Positions 7,869 to 16,543 of a DNA stretch of 59,323 bases are shown one piece after another. Both the position numbers and the translations under genes were made by a program. The first letter of the stretch is position 1. The number at the start of each line of letters is the position of its first letter. Below the pieces are notes generated by a model that searched no databases, was not told where the DNA came from, and saw only the letters and a program-made list of their open reading frames with translations. The stretch comes from an uncultured Mycoplasmatota bacterium (lineage in GTDB: Bacteria; Bacillota_I; Bacilli_A; RF39; UBA660): contig USNG01000004.1 in assembly GCA_900556025.1 (NCBI GenBank), forward strand, positions 1 to 59,323, written 5' to 3'.

Positions 7869-7933
7869 CTTTCCCTCATATAAATATTTTGCCATTATTT
7901 GGATATTTTCGCCATTTACTGTGAATGATAATT

Positions 7934-7950
7934 TATCACTACAAGTGATA
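7934..7950. promoter_or_regulatory. Putative operator TATCACT-aca-AGTGATA
   Basis: A perfect 7-bp inverted repeat with a 3-nt centre in the divergent interval between the XRE gene (minus) and typA (plus), upstream of the typA -35 box. Its size and symmetry suit a dimeric XRE repressor. Binding is inferred. Confidence 0.45.
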
Positions 7951-7975
7951 TTTTGCTAAAAAAGTAAAGTTTTTC

Positions 7976-8004
7976 TTGAAATAATAGATAAAATGGTGTA
8001 ATAT
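7976..8004 (+). promoter_or_regulatory. Sigma-A promoter of typA
   Basis: TTGAAA (7976-7981), a 17-nt spacer and TAATAT (7999-8004). The leader is about 25 nt and contains the ribosome binding site AAGGGG. Confidence 0.7.
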
Positions 8005-8035
8005 TAATAGTCGTATTAAAAAAGGGGATGACTTT

Positions 8036-9838
8036 ATGCAAAAAATAATTAATTTCGCTGTAGTAGCTCACGTAGATGCTGGTAAAAGTACACTAGTAGA
8101 TGCTCTTTTAAAACAAAATGGAGTATTTAGAGATAACCAACAAGTAGTTGATTGCGTTATGGATAGTGGAGACTTAGAACGTGAAAGAGGAATTACTATC
8201 ACAGCAAAAAATTGCGCTATAAATTATAAAGGTATCAAAATGAATATAGTTGATACTCCAGGACATGCTGATTTTTCTAGTGAAATTGAAAGAATTATTA
8301 AAACTGTAGATACAGTTGTATTATTAGTAGATTCAGCAGAAGGACCAATGCCTCAAACCAGATTCGTTTTAAAAGAAGCATTAAAATATGGCTTAAAACC
8401 AATTCTATTTATTAATAAGATAGATAAAAAAGATGCTAGAGTCGAAGAAGTTGTTAATATGACATTTGATTTATTCTGTGAATTAGGAGCTAACAATGAA
8501 CAATTAGACTTTAAGATTTTATATGGTATAGCTCGTGATGGAATAGCTAAATATGAAGAAAATGATGATAATAATGATATAACACCATTATTAGATACAA
8601 TAATTGAAACAACAGCTCCATTTGAAGGAAATGAAAATGATCCATTACAATTCCAAATTTCATCTTTAGATTATGATGACTATATTGGAAGACTTGGAAT
8701 TGGTAGAATTAATAAAGGAAAAATCAAAACAGGTCAAATGGTTACAATTGTTAAGAATGATGGTTCAATAGTAAAAGAAAAAATTACTAAAATGTTTGTT
8801 AATGAAGGAATTAAGAAAAAAGAAGTTACAGAAGCATACTATGGAGATATTGTTACAGTAGCTGGATGTCCAGAAATATCAATTGGTGATACAATATGTG
8901 ATCCAAATCATATAGATCCACTACCAAGTATTGAAATAGAAAAACCAACTCTATCAATGAACTTTATGGTAAATACAAGTCCATTTGCTGGTAAAACTGG
9001 TAAATTTGTAACATCTAGACATTTAAGAGATAGATTAATGGCTGAATTAGAAAGAAATGTAGGTTTAGAAGTAGAAGAACTACCTGGTTCAGACGGATTT
9101 AAAGTATCAGGTCGTGGTGAATTACACTTATCTATCTTAATTGAAAATATGAGAAGAGAAGGATATGAATTAGGAGTATCTAAACCAGAAGTTATCACTA
9201 AAGAAATAGATGGTGTTTTATGTGAACCATATGAAAAAGTAATAGTAAACGTTCCAAATGATTATTCAGGAACAGTAATTAGTGATATAAGTGAAAGAAA
9301 AGGTACAATGGAATTAATGCAACCAGCAGAAGACAATTACATTAGATTAGAATTCAATGTACCAACAAGAGGTTTAATTGGTTATAGAAGTAACTTTATT
9401 ACAAATACTAAAGGTGAAGGTATTATGGTTAGAAGCTTTGATAGTTATAAACCATATGCTGGAGAAATCTCTGGTAGAAAAAATGGTGTGTTAGTTTCTA
9501 TGGAAACTGGAAAAACATTTGGTTATGCACTTTATAATTTATTAGATAGAGGAACTATGTTAGTAGAACCTGCAACTGATGTATATAAAGGAATGATTAT
9601 TGGTATTCACAATAGAGAAAATGATTTAAATGTTAACCCATGTAAAAACAAAGAATTCTCAAATACACGTTCTTCTGGTAGCGATGAAGCAATAGTATTA
9701 CCAAAAGCTAAAACATATACATTAGAAGAAGCATTAGAATTCATTGAAAATGATGAATTAGTAGAAGTAACTCCTGATGCTATTAGATTAAGAAAGAAAA
9801 TACTAGACGAAAAAGAAAGATTTAGAAGTAATAGATAG
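8036..9838 (+). CDS. typA: Ribosome-associated GTPase TypA/BipA
   Basis: 600 residues, the usual family length. G-domain motifs are AHVDAGKST (G1), RGITI (G2), DTPGHADF (G3) and NKID (G4), followed by EF-G-like domains II, III and V and the TypA-specific C-terminus. TypA binds the ribosome and assists 50S assembly and stress or low-temperature growth in studied bacteria. It is monocistronic: it has its own promoter and a terminator directly after the stop. Confidence 0.96.
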   Translation: MQKIINFAVVAHVDAGKSTLVDALLKQNGVFRDNQQVVDCVMDSGDLERERGITITAKNCAINYKGIKMNIVDTPGHADFSSEIERIIKTVDTVVLLVDSAEGPMPQTRFVLKEALKYGLKPILFINKIDKKDARVEEVVNMTFDLFCELGANNEQLDFKILYGIARDGIAKYEENDDNNDITPLLDTIIETTAPFEGNENDPLQFQISSLDYDDYIGRLGIGRINKGKIKTGQMVTIVKNDGSIVKEKITKMFVNEGIKKKEVTEAYYGDIVTVAGCPEISIGDTICDPNHIDPLPSIEIEKPTLSMNFMVNTSPFAGKTGKFVTSRHLRDRLMAELERNVGLEVEELPGSDGFKVSGRGELHLSILIENMRREGYELGVSKPEVITKEIDGVLCEPYEKVIVNVPNDYSGTVISDISERKGTMELMQPAEDNYIRLEFNVPTRGLIGYRSNFITNTKGEGIMVRSFDSYKPYAGEISGRKNGVLVSMETGKTFGYALYNLLDRGTMLVEPATDVYKGMIIGIHNRENDLNVNPCKNKEFSNTRSSGSDEAIVLPKAKTYTLEEALEFIENDELVEVTPDAIRLRKKILDEKERFRSNR

Positions 9839-9843
9839 TAAAG

Positions 9844-9869
9844 GAGACATGTATTATGTCTCTTTTATT
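9844..9869 (+). terminator. Terminator of typA
   Basis: GAGACAT / ATGTCTC with loop GTATT, followed by TTTTATTG. Confidence 0.8.
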
Positions 9870-9915
9870 GTAAAAAATGTAAAAAAATGTTATTCTTAAT
9901 ATGAAGAGGTGTATT

Positions 9916-10185
9916 ATGGAAAAGATAGATATAGATTATATGTTTGAATTACACGGAAAAGACTATATAGTTTTAGCTAAAACAATATATAATAATACAA
10001 CATATTTTTTCTGTAATGAAGTTGTAAATGATGAGCCAACTTCAAAATATAAAATTTATAAAGAAATTGGTGAAGAATTTATAGAAGAAACAAATAGAAC
10101 GATATTAGAAGAAATAATTGAAGATTTTAATGAACAAATAGAAGTTAGAATCAGAGATTTTAGAGATTCCATTGGGATGGAATAA
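9916..10185 (+). CDS. Small acidic protein, DUF1292-like in appearance
   Basis: 89 residues, acidic and without membrane segments. The pattern of short beta strands (MFELHGKDYIVLAK, TTYFFCNEVV, KYKIYKEI) followed by an acidic helix resembles DUF1292-type small proteins of Firmicutes; this is a weak, unverified likeness. The ATG at 9916 is chosen because GAGGTG precedes it. The next gene follows after 9 nt, so the two form an operon. Confidence 0.6.
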   Translation: MEKIDIDYMFELHGKDYIVLAKTIYNNTTYFFCNEVVNDEPTSKYKIYKEIGEEFIEETNRTILEEIIEDFNEQIEVRIRDFRDSIGME

Positions 10186-10194
10186 GGGGGAAAT

Positions 10195-11391
10195 ATGAAT
10201 AGTTCAGAATATAATAATGCAAAAGATAATTTAAAACAATTACAAGAAGAAATGGACAGAATACAAAGTTCATATAATTCTTTAGTTAATGCAAATAAAG
10301 TTGATTTAGAACACATAAATGTTTTAAATGAACAATTAAAAGCTATTGTAACTAAAGCAAGAGATGAATTAAAAGATGTTGATTTTTTAAGAGTAAGTGA
10401 ATCTGAAGAAGATAATGTAATGTATGACAACTTACAAGCAGAAAAAACAAAAATAACTAATCATTTAATAAGACAAATTATATCTCAAGAAAAAAATAGA
10501 TTAGATAGAATGGTTGGTGTTAAAGAAGAAAATGGTAAATATTCTTTAACTGATGCTAAAAGAAAAGAACTAAAAGAAAAATTAGATAAAAAACATAAAT
10601 ATGAAGCCGAAATAAAAAGAAACAAAGAAGAGATTAAAGAATTACAAGAAAGACTTAGTAAAGAAACAGACGAACTTATCATAAAAAATATAAAGAATGA
10701 TATTAGAACAAAAAATCAATATATTCAAACTTATGTTACAGAAATGAAAAAAATAAGACAAGAACTTGTATCAGAAATGAGTAAAGCTAAAAGTCTTTAT
10801 GAAGAAGATGTTAAAGTAGAAAATGGAGTATATACTAAAACACACTTTAATTCATTTATAGAAGAAATATCACAAGACGGAAAAGTTATAAATCCATTAA
10901 GAAACATTTCTGATATTGAAGAAGAAGACAGAAAGATAATTGAAGAAAGACGTTCTAAGTATGAAAAGTTTAAACCAATAGCTCCACCACAACCAGAAAA
11001 GAGTATGGAGTCACAAGAAGAAAACAAAGATAAGGCTGAAACTAAAGCAGAAGCTAAAACGGATGAAAAAGCAAAAGCTCAAGAACAAAAACAAGAAGAA
11101 AGACCAATGACAGAAGAAGAAATTGAACAAGCAATAAACGAAGAAATGGATGAAAATGAAGCTAAAGAAAAAGCTGAAAAAGAGAAAAAGGAAAAAGAAG
11201 AAAAAGAAAAACAAGAGAAAGAAAAGAAAAATGGTAATGTTCCTATAAATAAAGGAAAGAAATCATCCACAGCACTAAAGAAATTAGGAAACTTTGCTCT
11301 TAAAGCACCAGGTGCTATATTAAAATTTGCATTTGATATGGTTGGAGAAATCATAGAATGTGGAAAAGTTATATATGGAAAAGTTAAGTAA
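10195..11391 (+). CDS. Long coiled-coil protein of unknown function
   Basis: 398 residues. Residues 1-60 and 85-200 are charged heptad-like coiled coils. Residues 260-350 are a low-complexity Lys/Glu/Ala linker. The C-terminal 45 residues are basic and amphipathic to hydrophobic (KLGNFALKAPGAILKFAF), possibly a membrane- or nucleic-acid-binding tail. No enzymatic motif is seen. It is co-transcribed with the small gene before it. The start has AAGGGGG 5 nt upstream. Confidence 0.65.
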   Translation: MNSSEYNNAKDNLKQLQEEMDRIQSSYNSLVNANKVDLEHINVLNEQLKAIVTKARDELKDVDFLRVSESEEDNVMYDNLQAEKTKITNHLIRQIISQEKNRLDRMVGVKEENGKYSLTDAKRKELKEKLDKKHKYEAEIKRNKEEIKELQERLSKETDELIIKNIKNDIRTKNQYIQTYVTEMKKIRQELVSEMSKAKSLYEEDVKVENGVYTKTHFNSFIEEISQDGKVINPLRNISDIEEEDRKIIEERRSKYEKFKPIAPPQPEKSMESQEENKDKAETKAEAKTDEKAKAQEQKQEERPMTEEEIEQAINEEMDENEAKEKAEKEKKEKEEKEKQEKEKKNGNVPINKGKKSSTALKKLGNFALKAPGAILKFAFDMVGEIIECGKVIYGKVK

Positions 11392-11394
11392 GAT

Positions 11395-11907
11395 TTATTT
11401 CTTACTTTTCTTTTTATATCTAAGTAATGCTATTATAGTTGAAATAATTTCAAAAATATTTCCTAGCGTTGAAATAAAAGCACCAACTTTAAAGTTATAA
11501 TAAAACCATAATACAGCACAAATACCAAAAACAATCTTATATGTTTTAGCACTTTTAATTGAAGCTCCAACAATATATGAAATAGATGTAACAATTGGTA
11601 TTAAAGATAAATATCCATCATAACTAAAAACACCAATTATTAAAACAATAACAATCAAAAGCAAAGATAATCTTTTAGGTACTTTCTTTCTAGTTTTATC
11701 ATATTTATTAAATAAAATACATCTTAAAACAGTCACTAAACTAGTAGCAACAGCTGTATATGCATGCAATACTAAGTACTGAATAGCATAAAAAACATTA
11801 GCAACCATTTGCAAAAACATCATCTTAGTTTTCTTCTTAAACTGAAGAGATATAACTACACAAGCAATCGCCAAAATTCCAAATATTTGTGCTATATATA
11901 CATTCAT
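11395..11907 (-). CDS. YgjV-like inner membrane protein
   Basis: 170 residues with five or six predicted membrane helices, matching the small YgjV/Imp-YgjV family (N-terminal IAQIFGILAIACVVISLQFKK, then QMVANVFYAIQYLVL). The biochemical function of the family is unknown. It ends 3 nt from the convergent coiled-coil gene. It has no Shine-Dalgarno sequence; TATAAT lies 7 nt before the ATG, so the transcript may be leaderless. Confidence 0.75.
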   Translation of the reverse strand: MNVYIAQIFGILAIACVVISLQFKKKTKMMFLQMVANVFYAIQYLVLHAYTAVATSLVTVLRCILFNKYDKTRKKVPKRLSLLLIVIVLIIGVFSYDGYLSLIPIVTSISYIVGASIKSAKTYKIVFGICAVLWFYYNFKVGAFISTLGNIFEIISTIIALLRYKKKSKK

Positions 11908-12004
11908 AATAACAATTATAATAAAAAATGAATCAAAATTATCAATTATTTAATCAAAAAACATTTAAATGTAAAGTAAAATGAAGAATTTTTTAAAAAT
12001 AATA

Positions 12005-12033
12005 TTGTTTAAAAAACATGTTTATGCTATAAT
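12005..12033 (+). promoter_or_regulatory. Sigma-A promoter of rpsF-ssb-rpsR
   Basis: TTGTTT (12005-12010), a 17-nt spacer and TATAAT (12028-12033), with an extended -10 TGC directly before it. Confidence 0.75.
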
Positions 12034-12042
12034 ACACTCGAA

Positions 12043-12086
12043 CTAAAAAAGTTCCTTGCTTCATTTAATGAAGCCGTAAGACCAAA
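12043..12086 (+). promoter_or_regulatory. Likely S6:S18-binding mRNA leader
   Basis: The rpsF leader holds the hairpin GCTTC/GAAGC, with loop ATTTAAT, followed directly by CCG and then TAAGACC. A CCG element next to a hairpin ahead of rpsF is the known motif by which the S6:S18 complex represses its own operon. The match is by eye; a covariance-model search is needed to confirm it. Confidence 0.6.
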
Positions 12087-12096
12087 AGGAGGTGTA

Positions 12097-12390
12097 ATGA
12101 TGAATAAATATGAGATAATGTTTATCGTTAAAACAGATATTGATGAAAAGACTCAAAAAGATGTTGTAAAGACATTTGAAAAAGTGCTTACAGATATGAA
12201 AGCTAAAATCAATAATACTAAAGATATGGGACAAAAAAAATTAGCTTATCCTATTAACAAACAACTTAGAGGTAATTACTATGTATTTAACGTTGAAGCT
12301 TCTACTGATGCAGTAAAAGAATTCGATCGTAAAGCTAGAATCGATGAGAATATTTTAAGACATATTATCATTAGAGAAGAAGAGGAGTAA
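12097..12390 (+). CDS. rpsF: Ribosomal protein S6
   Basis: 97 residues, normal length. It opens with the typical NKYEIMFIVKTD strand and contains KKLAYPINKQLRGNYYVFNVEA, the central S6 signature. S6 binds S18 and 16S rRNA in the 30S platform. It is first in the conserved rpsF-ssb-rpsR operon, with AGGAGGTG upstream. Either of two adjacent ATG codons could be used. Confidence 0.96.
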   Translation: MMNKYEIMFIVKTDIDEKTQKDVVKTFEKVLTDMKAKINNTKDMGQKKLAYPINKQLRGNYYVFNVEASTDAVKEFDRKARIDENILRHIIIREEEE

Positions 12391-12393
12391 TTA

Positions 12394-12867
12394 ATGAATA
12401 AGATTGTTTTAGTCGGAAGACTAACAAGGGATCCTGAATTAAGAAGTACAACTGCTGGATTTTCAACTGCTAGTTTTACAGTTGCAGTAAATAGAAACTT
12501 CAAAAATAAAGATGGTGGCTATGATGCTGACTTCTTACCTTGTGTTGCTTTTAGAAATACTGCTGATTTCGTATCAAAGTTTTTCAAAAAAGGTAGTATG
12601 ATTGGTGTAGAAGGAAGAGTACAAACTAGAAGTTATGATGCTCAAGATGGAAGCAAAAGATATGTTACTGAAATAGTAGTAGAAAATGCAGAATTTGTTG
12701 GTGGAAGAAACGAAAATAGTGGAAGTCAACCTACAAATAATGCTTATGTAGATGCACCATCAGTAGCACCTATTGATCCAATGCCAGAATATGATATTTC
12801 TGCTTCAGATCCATATGAAAATTATGACAAAGAGGTATCATTAAGTGATAATGATTTACCATTCTAA
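12394..12867 (+). CDS. ssb: Single-stranded DNA-binding protein
   Basis: 157 residues. The N-terminal OB fold (MNKIVLVGRLTRDPELR, VAFRNTADFVSKFFKKG, VEGRVQTRSYD) is followed by a flexible linker and the acidic tip DNDLPF, which recruits replication and repair proteins in studied homologues. It lies 3 nt after rpsF and 12 nt before rpsR, the standard Firmicute order. Confidence 0.97.
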   Translation: MNKIVLVGRLTRDPELRSTTAGFSTASFTVAVNRNFKNKDGGYDADFLPCVAFRNTADFVSKFFKKGSMIGVEGRVQTRSYDAQDGSKRYVTEIVVENAEFVGGRNENSGSQPTNNAYVDAPSVAPIDPMPEYDISASDPYENYDKEVSLSDNDLPF

Positions 12868-12879
12868 GGAGGATTAAAA

Positions 12880-13092
12880 ATGGCAGAATTTTATAGAAGA
12901 AAAAAAATATGTCAAATGTGTGCTGGAAAAAGCGTTGATTATAAAGATGTTCCAATCTTATTAAAATATATTAATGAAAAAGGTAAAATTTTACCTAGAA
13001 GAATGACTGGAGCTTGCGCTAAACATCAAAGACATATTGCTACTCAAATTAAGAGAGCTAGATATATGGCCTTATTACCATATACAAAATAA
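12880..13092 (+). CDS. rpsR: Ribosomal protein S18
   Basis: 70 residues. It contains RRKKICQMC and [25 protein letters not shown], the S18 core. It keeps cysteines of the zinc-binding (C+) type (CQMC plus a third Cys in GAC), unlike zinc-free S18 paralogues. AAGGAGG is upstream and an intrinsic terminator follows at once. Confidence 0.97.
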   Translation: MAEFYRRKKICQMCAGKSVDYKDVPILLKYINEKGKILPRRMTGACAKHQRHIATQIKRARYMALLPYTK

Positions 13093-13095
13093 TTT

Positions 13096-13121
13096 AAACT
13101 AATCATTTGATTAGTTTTTTA
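13096..13121 (+). terminator. Terminator of rpsF-ssb-rpsR
   Basis: AAACTAATCA / TGATTAGTTT with a minimal loop, followed by a T run. Confidence 0.85.
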
Positions 13122-13162
13122 TTTTAAACATAAAATTAGCTTATATAAAAAGAAAAACAAAA

Positions 13163-13204
13163 TAAAAAGTATATTTATATCAAAATGTAAATATACCTTT
13201 TTAA
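13163..13204 (-). terminator. Terminator of the Zn-protease gene
   Basis: A stem formed by GTATATTTA and TAAATATAC with flanking A/T pairs. Read on the minus strand it is followed by TTTTTATTTT; it could work in both directions. Confidence 0.6.
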
Positions 13205-13215
13205 ATGTCTTTAAA

Positions 13216-13884
13216 TTAATCTCTATTTCTACTAATTAATACTAATCTTAATATTTGTAAAGCTTCAGCAATAAATCCAGCAACATAAGTAAATGCTGCA
13301 GCACTTAATACTTGCTTAACTCCACTTTTTTCCTTGCTTTTAACAATACCACATATCTCTAATTGATCTTTAGCTCTAGTACTAGCATTAAATTCAACAG
13401 GTAATGTAACTAATTGGAATAATAAACCAACTAATAAACATATAATACCTACATCTAATAAATCTAATGCTTCAAATATAAACCCAAATATAATAAATAT
13501 AGAAGCAATTCTAGAAGTAAAGTTAACAATAGGTACTAAAGCACTTCTAAATCTCAAAAATTTATAATTTTCTTTATCTTGTATAGCATGACCACATTCA
13601 TGAGCAGCAACAGCTACAGAAGAAACAGATTTTGAATTATATATATCACTAGATAAAACAACCATTTTCTTTTTAGGATCATAATAGTCAGTCAAAGTTC
13701 CACTAGTTTCATATACATTCACATTAGATAATCCATTCTTTTTAAGTATCATTTTAGCAGCTTCTGCTCCAGTTAATTCACTTTCATTTTTAACTTTCAT
13801 ATATTTATTATAAGTAGCGTTTATTTTTAATTGAGCAATAATTGGTAAAAATATAATAATTAATAACATTAAATCCACTTTCAT
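13216..13884 (-). CDS. Membrane zinc metalloprotease, YugP family
   Basis: About 222 residues. An N-terminal membrane segment is followed by a catalytic region with the gluzincin motif AAHECGHAIQ (two Zn-binding His and the catalytic Glu) and then two further membrane segments, as in B. subtilis YugP (Zn_peptidase_2 family). The substrate is unknown. The start is uncertain: ATG 13884 is used here, but ATG 13869 would give the short hydrophobic N-terminus typical of the family. Confidence 0.88.
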   Translation of the reverse strand: MKVDLMLLIIIFLPIIAQLKINATYNKYMKVKNESELTGAEAAKMILKKNGLSNVNVYETSGTLTDYYDPKKKMVVLSSDIYNSKSVSSVAVAAHECGHAIQDKENYKFLRFRSALVPIVNFTSRIASIFIIFGFIFEALDLLDVGIICLLVGLLFQLVTLPVEFNASTRAKDQLEICGIVKSKEKSGVKQVLSAAAFTYVAGFIAEALQILRLVLISRNRD

Positions 13885-13958
13885 CACCAACTTAATAATA
13901 ACATACTAATGTGAAATCTAAAAGAAAAGAATGGATATTTCCATTCTTAACCTTTTAA

Positions 13959-15401
13959 TTATAATATTATCATTGCAGCTATTAATACAACTACTACTAT
14001 AGCAAATAGTGTAAGTACTAATTTCCAAGTTTTCTTAATCCATTCTTTATATGGAATGTTTAAGTAACTTAAGCCTAAGATAACAGCAATACTAGTTGGA
14101 GCAACAAACATTGTAACACCATAGATACTTTGAACAAGTATAGCAATTAATGTTGTATTAACATCTTGAGTTGCTAATTGAGGTACTACATAATTTGCTA
14201 CATATAATATATCAACATGTAATGCTGAACCAATAATAGCTACTATTGTACTAAAGAAAATATTAAATTTACTTGTAATGCTTAATAATAAATTAGCAAT
14301 TGTTGTATAGAACATTGTATTACCAGCAAAATAGATAACTGTATAACTTAATACAACTAATAATGCTGGAGCTAACATCTTTTTAGCACCTTCAGCCATA
14401 TATGATAGTCTTTCAGACCATTTCATTCTGAAGAAAGCACCAATAATTAATGCAGCAAGTAAACACATAACAGCCATTTCAGAATAATACCATTCTCCAA
14501 ATGCAGATACAGTTCCGAATAATTTACCAAAAATTGCAACTTTTTCAACTTTAGCATCTACTCCATCCGTAGTAACATGGAAGTGTGGCAATTTAACTTC
14601 AGCTTTAGTAATAGTAGAATTTAAATCACTGAAGAAGTTAATATTGAATTCTTTTGACCAATTAGTACAACCAATAACCATTAATACAAATAATACTGAT
14701 AATACTACTATAATAGGTACAATAGAATATTTATTTGATGATTTTTCACCAATAAACATATCTTCATCTGCATTCTTATTTAATATTTTTGTTCTTTTAG
14801 CTTTAACTAAAAAGAAGAACAATGCAGCTAATGATAAAACAAATAAAGCTATTTTGAAATAAATTCCAGTACTACTTTCAGCACTTAAAATACTACTTAT
14901 TGTTCCTGCTGTATTATAACTAATTGTGTTACCAATAGTTCCAACTAACATAGCACCAAATGTAGTTAAAGCAGCTGTAACTTTATCATAACCCATAGCT
15001 AATATAATACTAATTAGTAATGGGAAGAAGATAAACATGCTTAGTCCATAATCAAATACTGATGTTAATGCAGCAATAACAAAAGCTGTTGCTAATAGAA
15101 AGATAACTTCAGAACCTTTCATTTTATTAGCTACTTTTTCAATCCAAGCTCTATATTTTCCAGTTTTACCAAGTACCCCATAAAGAGCACCAATAGAAAC
15201 TAATAAGATAAAGATTTGGATGAAGTACTCGAATTCAAAAGAACCAAATAATAATTGGAAAAAATCAAAGAATCCAACATTATACATTCCAAGTTCAACT
15301 AATTCACCATTATTGATATAACTAGCTGAGAAAATCCAAGTAGTTACCACTATTCCAAGTAGTATAAACATGATTATTTTGAATAATCCAGTCTTTCTCA
15401 T
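13959..15401 (-). CDS. YfcC/DcuC-like membrane carrier
   Basis: 480 residues and about 12 membrane helices. The N-terminal pattern (GIVVTTWIFSASYINNGE, then an FFQLLFGSFEF loop) and the repeated helix-loop-helix organisation fit the YfcC/C4-dicarboxylate anaerobic carrier superfamily, whose members move amino acids, peptides or dicarboxylates with cations. The substrate cannot be read from the sequence. The start has a strong GGAGGAATAGG site. A large soluble loop (about 200-300) separates the two halves. Confidence 0.65.
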   Translation of the reverse strand: MRKTGLFKIIMFILLGIVVTTWIFSASYINNGELVELGMYNVGFFDFFQLLFGSFEFEYFIQIFILLVSIGALYGVLGKTGKYRAWIEKVANKMKGSEVIFLLATAFVIAALTSVFDYGLSMFIFFPLLISIILAMGYDKVTAALTTFGAMLVGTIGNTISYNTAGTISSILSAESSTGIYFKIALFVLSLAALFFFLVKAKRTKILNKNADEDMFIGEKSSNKYSIVPIIVVLSVLFVLMVIGCTNWSKEFNINFFSDLNSTITKAEVKLPHFHVTTDGVDAKVEKVAIFGKLFGTVSAFGEWYYSEMAVMCLLAALIIGAFFRMKWSERLSYMAEGAKKMLAPALLVVLSYTVIYFAGNTMFYTTIANLLLSITSKFNIFFSTIVAIIGSALHVDILYVANYVVPQLATQDVNTTLIAILVQSIYGVTMFVAPTSIAVILGLSYLNIPYKEWIKKTWKLVLTLFAIVVVVLIAAMIIL

Positions 15402-15432
15402 TTCCTATTCCTCCTTAATTTTCATTATATAA

Positions 15433-15467
15433 CAAAAAATACCAGTAATACAAGGATTTACTGGCAC
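15433..15467 (-). terminator. Terminator of dusB
   Basis: On the minus strand CCAGTAA / TTACTGG with an 8-9 nt loop is followed by TATTTTTTG. Confidence 0.75.
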
Positions 15468-15479
15468 TTTTAGTAATTT

Positions 15480-16466
15480 TTACTTATTTATCACATTAAT
15501 ATGATTATAGATTTTATTAACACAATTATAGAATTCATCTTCAGTTTTACAAAGAGCAATTTCAGTCTTTAATTGTTTAGATTGTGGTATATATTTCAAG
15601 TATGCTAAAGCATGTGTTTTAATATCTAAAATAGCTTTTTTATCACCTTCATTTTTCTTAATTAATTCATAGTGATATACCATCATATCTATTCTTTCTT
15701 TATTAGTAGGTTCATCTATTATATTATTGTTTTCAACATATTCTACACATTCACGTATAAACCATGGATTTCCAATAGTTGCTCTACCTATCATTATTGC
15801 ATCACAACCAGTTTCTTCAAGTATTCTTTTAGCATCATATATAGTTGTAATGTCACCATTTCCAATTACGGGGATATTAACTCTTTCTTTAACAGCTTTA
15901 ATTAAGTTCCAATCAGCTTTTCCACTATATCCTTGTTCACGTGTTCTTGGATGAATAGCTATTGCAGAAGCACCAGCTTTTTCTATAAGTTTAGCAACTT
16001 CTACACAATTAATAGTATTATTATTCCATCCAGCTCTAATTTTAACCGTAACAGGAACATTAACACTATTAACTACAGCATTAACTATTTCATATATTTT
16101 TTGTGGATCTTTTAAAAGACCACTACCAGCTTGAGATCTAAGAGCAACCTTAGGTACTGGACATCCCATATTTATATCAATAATATCAGGTTTAGCATTT
16201 TCACAAACATATTTACTAGCTTTAACAAAACTATCAACATCACTACCAAATATTTGAATACTAATAGGTCTTTCTTCATCATTAATTTTCAACATATTTA
16301 TTGTATTCTTACTATTATAAATAATACCCATATTACTTACCATTTCAGAATAAATAAGACCTGCTCCCATACTCTTTATTATTGATCTAAAACTTTCATT
16401 AGAAATACCAGCCATAGGTGCAAAAACTATTCTATTTTTAATTTCAACATTTCCAATTTTCCACAT
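15480..16466 (-). CDS. dusB: tRNA-dihydrouridine synthase
   Basis: About 328 residues. The FMN-binding TIM barrel opens with WKIGNVEIKNRIVFAPMAGI. The active-site loop DINMGCPVPKV carries the catalytic Cys, and IHPRTREQGYSGKADW and VIGNGDI match the Dus substrate and FMN loops. It reduces uridine to dihydrouridine in the tRNA D-loop. The ATG at 16466 is preferred (GAGG 9 nt upstream and the usual MWKIG/MFKIG start) over one five codons earlier. Confidence 0.93.
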   Translation of the reverse strand: MWKIGNVEIKNRIVFAPMAGISNESFRSIIKSMGAGLIYSEMVSNMGIIYNSKNTINMLKINDEERPISIQIFGSDVDSFVKASKYVCENAKPDIIDINMGCPVPKVALRSQAGSGLLKDPQKIYEIVNAVVNSVNVPVTVKIRAGWNNNTINCVEVAKLIEKAGASAIAIHPRTREQGYSGKADWNLIKAVKERVNIPVIGNGDITTIYDAKRILEETGCDAIMIGRATIGNPWFIRECVEYVENNNIIDEPTNKERIDMMVYHYELIKKNEGDKKAILDIKTHALAYLKYIPQSKQLKTEIALCKTEDEFYNCVNKIYNHINVINK

Positions 16467-16518
16467 ACTTTTTTTCCTCATTGATACTTTATCATTTTAT
16501 AAACAAATTATCAACAAA

Positions 16519-16543
16519 AAAAGTTTTCAATTAAGAAAACTTA
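16519..16543 (-). terminator. Terminator of the Cys-repeat surface protein gene
   Basis: On the minus strand AAGTTTTC / GAAAACTT with loop TTAATT is followed by seven T residues; the stem overlaps the stop codon. Confidence 0.75.

Noticed and set aside
10485..11354. Long antisense open frames opposite the coiled-coil gene
   Set aside because: They are Phe/Ser-rich mirror images of Lys/Glu-rich coding sequence and have no ribosome binding sites.
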